This document shows, one piece after another, positions 12,991-17,146 of a DNA stretch of 17,146 nt. The notes beneath the pieces were generated by a model. That model was not told where the DNA came from and searched no databases. It was given only the letters and a program-made list of their open reading frames with translations. The position numbers and the translations under genes were made by a program. Position 1 is the stretch's first letter. Each line of letters begins with the position of its first letter. This stretch comes from CAZUNO01 sp964621445 [NCBI: Candidatus Hadarchaeota archaeon] (GTDB taxonomy: Archaea > CAYQAE01 > CAYVLA01): positions 1 to 17,146 of the forward strand of contig CAZUNO010000040.1 of the NCBI GenBank assembly GCA_964621445.1, written 5' to 3'.

Positions 12991-13794
12991 ATGAATATCT
13001 CGGTACTCTCAGAAGATTGTGCTATGTATAATAGCGTTGGGATAGTTGCTGAACATGGCATATCCCTCCTGGTAAAAAGGGAAGGTCGGGAAATAATCTT
13101 CGATACCGGTCAATCGTCCGCGTTTCTTAGAAATGCGCGCACTATGGGAGAGGATTTGGAGGACGCTGAATATCTGGTTCTCAGTCACGCCCATTTTGAT
13201 CATACAGGAGGACTCCCCGAACTGATGGGGGAGTTGAAGGGAAGCCTGACGGTCGTATCTCATCCACAGGTTTTCGAGAGAAAATTGGACGATCAGGGTA
13301 ATGATGTGGGTTGCCCGGTTCCCCTTGATGAGATCCGTGAGAGGTTTGATGTGGTTCTTACCAGGGAGATAAGGGAGATTGTTGATGGTGTTTACCTCCT
13401 GACCGAGGTGCCGAGGACCTACGAGGATCCAGGAACCGTAGTTTTTCATCTACGTGATGGAAAGATGGAACCGGACCCGGTGGAAGATGACGCAAATCTG
13501 GTCGTTAGGACCGAGAAGGGGTTATTCATCGTCTGTGGTTGTGCTCACTCCGGGGTATTGAATATAGTAAATCACGCCGCAGAGGTCTTCGATGAGGAGA
13601 TATACGGAATAGCCGGGGGATTACATCTTTTTGACGCTTCAAGGGAGAGGGTAGATGCTGTAATGCATCGTTTTAGGGAACTTGGAATTAAGAGGATTCA
13701 TCCCTGTCATTGCACCGGTATCGAGGCTACCTATCTGATGATGAGAGAACTCGGAGCGGAGAGGGTAAGCTCCGGGCAGTGTATAGAGATCTAA
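12991..13794 (+). CDS. MBL-fold metallohydrolase of the dihydropterin (MJ0301-like) family
   Basis: The 267-residue cytosolic protein has the metallo-beta-lactamase motif SHAHFDHTGG (H66, H68, D70, H71), then GCAHSGVLNIV (H186), GGLHLF (H212) and PCHCTG (H240). This set and the opening MNISVLSEDCAMYNSVGIVAEHG define the family annotated as 7,8-dihydropterin-6-yl-methyl-4-(beta-D-ribofuranosyl)aminobenzene 5'-phosphate synthase, after the Methanocaldococcus enzyme assigned to methanopterin synthesis. Many members occur in organisms without methanopterin, so the substrate here is uncertain; a two-metal phosphoester or related hydrolase is the safe call. It lies between the binding protein and livF without obvious functional link, and its stop overlaps the livF stop on the other strand. 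The absence of a ribosome binding site suggests leaderless translation. Confidence 0.85.
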   Translation: MNISVLSEDCAMYNSVGIVAEHGISLLVKREGREIIFDTGQSSAFLRNARTMGEDLEDAEYLVLSHAHFDHTGGLPELMGELKGSLTVVSHPQVFERKLDDQGNDVGCPVPLDEIRERFDVVLTREIREIVDGVYLLTEVPRTYEDPGTVVFHLRDGKMEPDPVEDDANLVVRTEKGLFIVCGCAHSGVLNIVNHAAEVFDEEIYGIAGGLHLFDASRERVDAVMHRFRELGIKRIHPCHCTGIEATYLMMRELGAERVSSGQCIEI

Positions 13795-14504
13795 CCTGTC
13801 TTCTTTCCGAGGTAAAGCCTACCTATCTCCTTATGGTCCAGTATTGCGTCTCCTGTGCCGTCAAACGCCTTCTTGCCCATGACCAAAACGCAGCCACGAT
13901 CACAGATTGCCAGGGAATTCTTTGCGTTCTGTTCTACGAGCAGGATGGAGGTACCGGTTTCCCGGATCTTCTCGATCCTTTTCAGGATATCCTTCACTAA
14001 AACCGGCGATAACCCAGCCGTTGGCTCGTCCAGGAGCAGGAGCTTAGGGTCGGTCATCATGGCCCTTCCAACAGCGACCATCTGCCTCTGACCTCCGCTA
14101 AGATTGATGGCCTTCACATCCCTCTTTTCCTTGAGATCCGGGAATATATTGAATACCTCCTCCAGCATGTCCTCGCTATCATCGACGGTATATGCCCCCA
14201 TCTCTAGATTCTCCTGGACGGTCAGACTTGGAAATGCGTTCTCCAGTTGAGGTACATATCCCATCCCCTCCCTGACTACCCGGTGGGGACTCATGCCGGT
14301 GATGTCCTTTCCATCGAAGGTGATACTGCCTTCAACCGGGTTCAATATGCCGAATATGGTCTTAAGCAAGGTACTCTTCCCGGAACCGTTGGGACCGATT
14401 ATTACCAGGATCTCGTCTCTCTCTACCTCTATATCGACATTCTTTACGATTATCATCTTGTCGTATCCCGAGGAGATATTGTTAGCTTTCAGCACTTCAT
14501 CCAC
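13791..14504 (-). CDS. livF: Branched-chain amino acid-type ABC transporter ATPase (LivF)
   Basis: The 237-residue ATPase has Walker A GPNGSGKST (37-45), Q-loop Q86 in YVPQ, signature LSGGQRQ (135-141), Walker B LLLLDEP (155-161) and EQN in place of the H-loop histidine (VEQNAKNSL), which is the hallmark that separates LivF from LivG. With LivG it powers uptake through LivH/LivM. The start is a GTG at 14504, overlapping the livG stop by 8 bases; a second GTG three codons on, with GGTGGATG before it, is possible. It is the last gene of the livHMGF operon. Confidence 0.92.
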   Translation of the reverse strand: MDEVLKANNISSGYDKMIIVKNVDIEVERDEILVIIGPNGSGKSTLLKTIFGILNPVEGSITFDGKDITGMSPHRVVREGMGYVPQLENAFPSLTVQENLEMGAYTVDDSEDMLEEVFNIFPDLKEKRDVKAINLSGGQRQMVAVGRAMMTDPKLLLLDEPTAGLSPVLVKDILKRIEKIRETGTSILLVEQNAKNSLAICDRGCVLVMGKKAFDGTGDAILDHKEIGRLYLGKKTG

Positions 14505-15252
14505 CCAGGTAGGCGTCTATCACCTTTCTGTTCTCTTGGATATCGCTGGGACTCCCTTTGGCAACGACCTTACCCTTGGTCAACACGTAGATTTCCTCGC
14601 AGAAATTCATAACTATGTCCATGTTATGCTCGATTACCAGGAAAGTGGTTCCCTCGTTCCTGATGTTCCTTATCTTGTCGAAGATCTTGGTAGCCAGGGT
14701 TGGATTCACTCCGGCCACTGGCTCGTCCAGAAGGACAAGCAGCGGGTCAGACATCAGGCATCTACCGAGCTCGAGGAGCTTTTGCTGGCCTCCGGACAGG
14801 TTGGATGCATATTCGTTTCTTAGTCTCTCTATTTCCAGAAAATGGAGGATCTCCGTGGCCTTTTCTATCAGGGACTCCTCCTGATCCCGGACGTTTCCCC
14901 AACGAAGAAATACATTGATCAGGCCCTCGCCCGCCTGCTCTCTCGGCGCCAGAAGCATATTTTCCATTACCGTCATCTTTGGGAAAACCCGGGTTACCTG
15001 GAAGCTTCTAACCAGTCTTTGTTGCGCCACCTGGTGAGGGCTAAGGTCCGTTATGTCCTTGCCCTGAAATAGAATCCTTCCCGAATCAGCTTCATAATGT
15101 CCAGCGATAACATTGATCATCGTGGTTTTACCGGAGCCGTTGGGTCCTATCAGACCAACCACCGTTGCCTCCTCTACCCCGAGGGAGGCCTTATCAAGGG
15201 CCCTTAGTCCTCCGAAATTCTTGCAGATATCCTGAACCTGAAGCAATGTCAC
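14497..15252 (-). CDS. livG: Branched-chain amino acid-type ABC transporter ATPase (LivG)
   Basis: The 251-residue ATPase has Walker A GPNGSGKTT (36-44), the LivG-typical segment RSFQVTRVFPKMTVMENML (82-100), signature LSGGQQ (152-157), Walker B VLLDEPVAG (173-181) and H-loop H209 in VIEHNMD. The start is taken as a GTG at 15252, which overlaps the livM stop (GTGA) and has a strong GGTGATC binding site six bases upstream; a longer reading into livM to 15342 has no support. The tight overlaps on both sides indicate coupled translation within livHMGF. Confidence 0.93.
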   Translation of the reverse strand: MTLLQVQDICKNFGGLRALDKASLGVEEATVVGLIGPNGSGKTTMINVIAGHYEADSGRILFQGKDITDLSPHQVAQQRLVRSFQVTRVFPKMTVMENMLLAPREQAGEGLINVFLRWGNVRDQEESLIEKATEILHFLEIERLRNEYASNLSGGQQKLLELGRCLMSDPLLVLLDEPVAGVNPTLATKIFDKIRNIRNEGTTFLVIEHNMDIVMNFCEEIYVLTKGKVVAKGSPSDIQENRKVIDAYLGG

Positions 15253-16151
15253 TTTGCGATCACCTTGGTTTTTTTCTCCTCCAATACGCCCTGAGGTCTG
15301 TACAGCAGGAAGATGATGATAAGCAGACCTATGACGATCCACCGTAGGTTGACCTGGGTTCCGCTTGATACATCTATGAGATCCTTGAGAAATCTGGTTG
15401 ATCTCTCGAATATCTGAATCATGAAGGCACCCAGAATTACCCCGTAGTTATTGGAGGTTCCTCCGATGATCAGCATGGTCCATACGGAGAAGGTTAGGAG
15501 AGGCATGAACATATCGGGGCTGATGAAGGTGATGTAATGTGCGAAAAGGCTCCCTGCGGCCCCGGCCATGCAGGATCCGAGAACCAGTGACTTGGTCTTG
15601 AACATGAACACATTTTTGCCCAGTGATTCGGTGGCCACCTCGTCCTCTCGTATGCCCTTTAGTACCCGACCGAATGGCGAGGAAGCCATGCGTTGGGTGA
15701 GAAGTAAACAGATCACCACGCATATCCAAACCAGTCCGAGATAGAAAAGGGGGTAGAAATCACCGAAATGCCCGGCAAGGGGTTTGGGTATGTTCCGGAT
15801 CCCCATTGGTCCCAGGCCATAGGATTTCTCGTTGAGAAGTATGATGCGTACTATCTCTGCCATGGCTATGGTGGTAATTGCTAGGTAGTCTTCCCTTAGT
15901 TTCAGGGTTGGGAGGGCAACCAGGAAACCCAATATTCCGGCCACAACTATAGCTCCCACTAGACCTCCGATAAAGGGGAATCCTGAAACGGTCAGCAGCG
16001 CCGAGATATAGGCTCCTACGGCGAAGAAAGCTACCTTTCCGAAATTCATCAGCCGGGTGTAACCAGCCTCTATGTTAAGGCTGAGGGCCAATATGGCGAA
16101 GAAGCCCACATAGATCAGTGTGTCAGCGATGTAAGCCAGGAAAGATGCCAT
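15249..16151 (-). CDS. livM: Branched-chain amino acid-type ABC transporter permease (LivM)
   Basis: The 300-residue membrane protein has about eight hydrophobic segments. It carries the LivM hallmark LSLNIEAGYTRLMNFGKVAF (23-42), LREDYLAITTIAMAEI (near 86-101), and the cytoplasmic EAA-type loop GRVLKGIREDEVATESLGKN (near 177-196) that contacts the ATPases. It forms the transport channel with LivH. The ATG at 16151 follows a good site (AGGAGTGA) that overlaps the end of livH, only 4 bp upstream. The final codons overlap the livG start. Confidence 0.93.
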   Translation of the reverse strand: MASFLAYIADTLIYVGFFAILALSLNIEAGYTRLMNFGKVAFFAVGAYISALLTVSGFPFIGGLVGAIVVAGILGFLVALPTLKLREDYLAITTIAMAEIVRIILLNEKSYGLGPMGIRNIPKPLAGHFGDFYPLFYLGLVWICVVICLLLTQRMASSPFGRVLKGIREDEVATESLGKNVFMFKTKSLVLGSCMAGAAGSLFAHYITFISPDMFMPLLTFSVWTMLIIGGTSNNYGVILGAFMIQIFERSTRFLKDLIDVSSGTQVNLRWIVIGLLIIIFLLYRPQGVLEEKKTKVIAK

Positions 16152-16155
16152 TTTC

Positions 16156-17052
16156 TCACTCCTTCTCAGAACCCATTATACCGGTTGGTTTTACTAGAAG
16201 CACGATTATCAGCACGAGAAACGCGATGGCGGGCCTGTATCCAGTTGATATGGATAGGGTAGCGAGCATCGCCACGCCCAGGTTCTCGGCAAGTCCTAGG
16301 ATATATGCCGCGATTATGGTTCCATAAAAATTGCCCACTCCTCCCAGAATAACTACGGCGAACGTAGGAAGCAGTACCTCCCAACCTAACTGTGGCACGA
16401 GACGGGTGTTGGCTCCCCTAAGGACCCCACCGATCCCGGCCAAACCTGCACCTATGAACCAAACCCAAATCAGTATCCTGTTCACATCTATTCCGCAGGC
16501 AGCGGCAAGGGTGGGATCATCCGATGTAGCTCGCATGGCCTTACCGATCCTGGTTCTAGTCAGGAATAGATGGACCATGGTTACCAGAATCACAGAGGCC
16601 ATTATGATCCATATGTGGAGGCTGGTGATATTTGCCTCGGTTCCTCCCAGCTTTATGGTGTATTTTGCGGTGTTGAGTTCGTACCAAGCGAATCTTGGGC
16701 CCCAAATCTGCTGTATGGCGTGTCTAATGACCAGACCCAGACCTATGGAGGCAACCATCAGAGATATTCTTCCGCCACCCTTTCTCCTCAAGGGCCTGAA
16801 TACCGTGAACTCGGAGGCCACCCCGATTGCCCCGGCAACAAGAAAACCACCGATAATTGATACCAGTAGATTTTCGCCCACCAGCCGGTTGAGAAAGAGG
16901 CCAAAGTAGGCTCCAATTGCAACCATCTCCGCGTGGGAAAAGTTGGCGAATTTCAGTATCCGGTAGACTAGCGTGAGGCCTATGGCAACAAGCGCATAGA
17001 TGCTGCCGGTCAACAAGGAATTGATCATGACCTGAGCTATATTGATCGACAA
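16156..17052 (-). CDS. livH: Branched-chain amino acid-type ABC transporter permease (LivH)
   Basis: The 298-residue membrane protein opens with INSLLTGSIYALVAIGLTLV (10-29) and FANFSHAEMVAIGAYFGL, the LivH hallmark, and has the EAA-type loop GKAMRATSDDPTLAAACGID (about 180-199). The C-terminal helices end in LVKPTGIMGSEKE. It is the first gene of livHMGF. The start is uncertain: a TTG at 17052 gives the family's usual length, while an ATG at 17028 lacks a well-spaced binding site. A TATA box at 17079-17085 drives the operon. Confidence 0.93.
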   Translation of the reverse strand: MSINIAQVMINSLLTGSIYALVAIGLTLVYRILKFANFSHAEMVAIGAYFGLFLNRLVGENLLVSIIGGFLVAGAIGVASEFTVFRPLRRKGGGRISLMVASIGLGLVIRHAIQQIWGPRFAWYELNTAKYTIKLGGTEANITSLHIWIIMASVILVTMVHLFLTRTRIGKAMRATSDDPTLAAACGIDVNRILIWVWFIGAGLAGIGGVLRGANTRLVPQLGWEVLLPTFAVVILGGVGNFYGTIIAAYILGLAENLGVAMLATLSISTGYRPAIAFLVLIIVLLVKPTGIMGSEKE

Positions 17053-17078
17053 CGACTAGCCTTGACAAGAAGCTCGAC

Positions 17079-17085
17079 ATATAAA
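17079..17085 (-). promoter_or_regulatory. TATA box of the livHMGF operon
   Basis: TTTATAT on the minus strand lies about 30 bp before the TTG at 17052, giving a very short leader (about 4 nt) for the TTG or about 28 nt for the ATG at 17028. The rest of 17053-17146 shows no ORF with coding character; the gene beyond is outside the window. Confidence 0.55.
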
Positions 17086-17146
17086 TTACACAGTTGTACA
17101 CTAGCCTGGAATAATGATCAATAGGGCTCTTTGATGCTCATTTCCT

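Noticed and set aside
14293-14823. 176-codon plus-strand ORF across livF/livG
   Set aside because: Antisense to two ATPases with complete motifs.
1-17146. CRISPR array, insertion sequence or prophage
   Set aside because: No regularly spaced direct repeats, transposase motifs or phage structural genes were seen on either strand.

Overview
The window looks archaeal and probably euryarchaeal, most likely from an uncultured Thermoplasmata-like lineage; the exact phylum is an inference. Supporting signs are archaeal TATA elements about 25-30 bp before expected transcript starts, a probable leaderless gene (start 12991), ribosome binding sites of the GGTGATC type (before livG), several GTG/TTG starts, and an archaeal-type heliorhodopsin. 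G+C is about 50% by eye. Apart from the decaying first 1.4 kb, the window is densely coded.

Layout. (1) 39-1358, minus: a decayed MacB/LolD-type ABC exporter. The FtsX-like permease has lost its 5' part and carries an in-frame TAA; the ATPase carries an in-frame TAA between Walker B and the D-loop. (2) 1373-1740: a poorly explained stretch with two small minus-strand ORFs. (3) 1730-4264: a divergent pair, a uroporphyrinogen-decarboxylase/corrinoid-methyltransferase-like protein (minus) and a beta-propeller glycoside-hydrolase-like protein (plus). (4) 4274-10132: a 1023-residue iron-sulfur flavoprotein fusion (plus) joining a [2Fe-2S] thioredoxin-like domain, a NuoF/HydB module and a GltD/NfnB-type FAD/NAD(P)H module. 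It is flanked on both sides by minus-strand genes for two related membrane-anchored proteins. An imperfect palindrome overlaps the fusion gene's TATA region. (5) 10223-11541, minus: a heliorhodopsin gene directly downstream of a stay-green (SGR, chlorophyll Mg-dechelatase) homologue. (6) 11697-17052: a branched-chain-amino-acid-type ABC importer, with a lipoprotein binding protein (plus), an MBL-fold hydrolase (plus, leaderless) and livF-livG-livM-livH (minus, transcribed H-M-G-F).

How the genes may work together. The most striking unit is the SGR-heliorhodopsin pair: a retinal photoreceptor of unknown output next to a protein whose family removes Mg from chlorophyll. All three SGR residues I recall as catalytic, and the retinal lysine, counterion glutamate and helix-3 arginine of the heliorhodopsin, are present. 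No chlorophyll biosynthesis gene is visible, so any pigment substrate would have to come from outside or be a different metallo-tetrapyrrole. The fusion flavoprotein has the parts of an NADH/NADPH/ferredoxin transhydrogenase of the Sporomusa Nfn (Stn) type in one chain, which would suit an anaerobic organism living on amino acids or peptides (Liv importer). These links are inference; domain identities rest on motifs read directly from the sequence.
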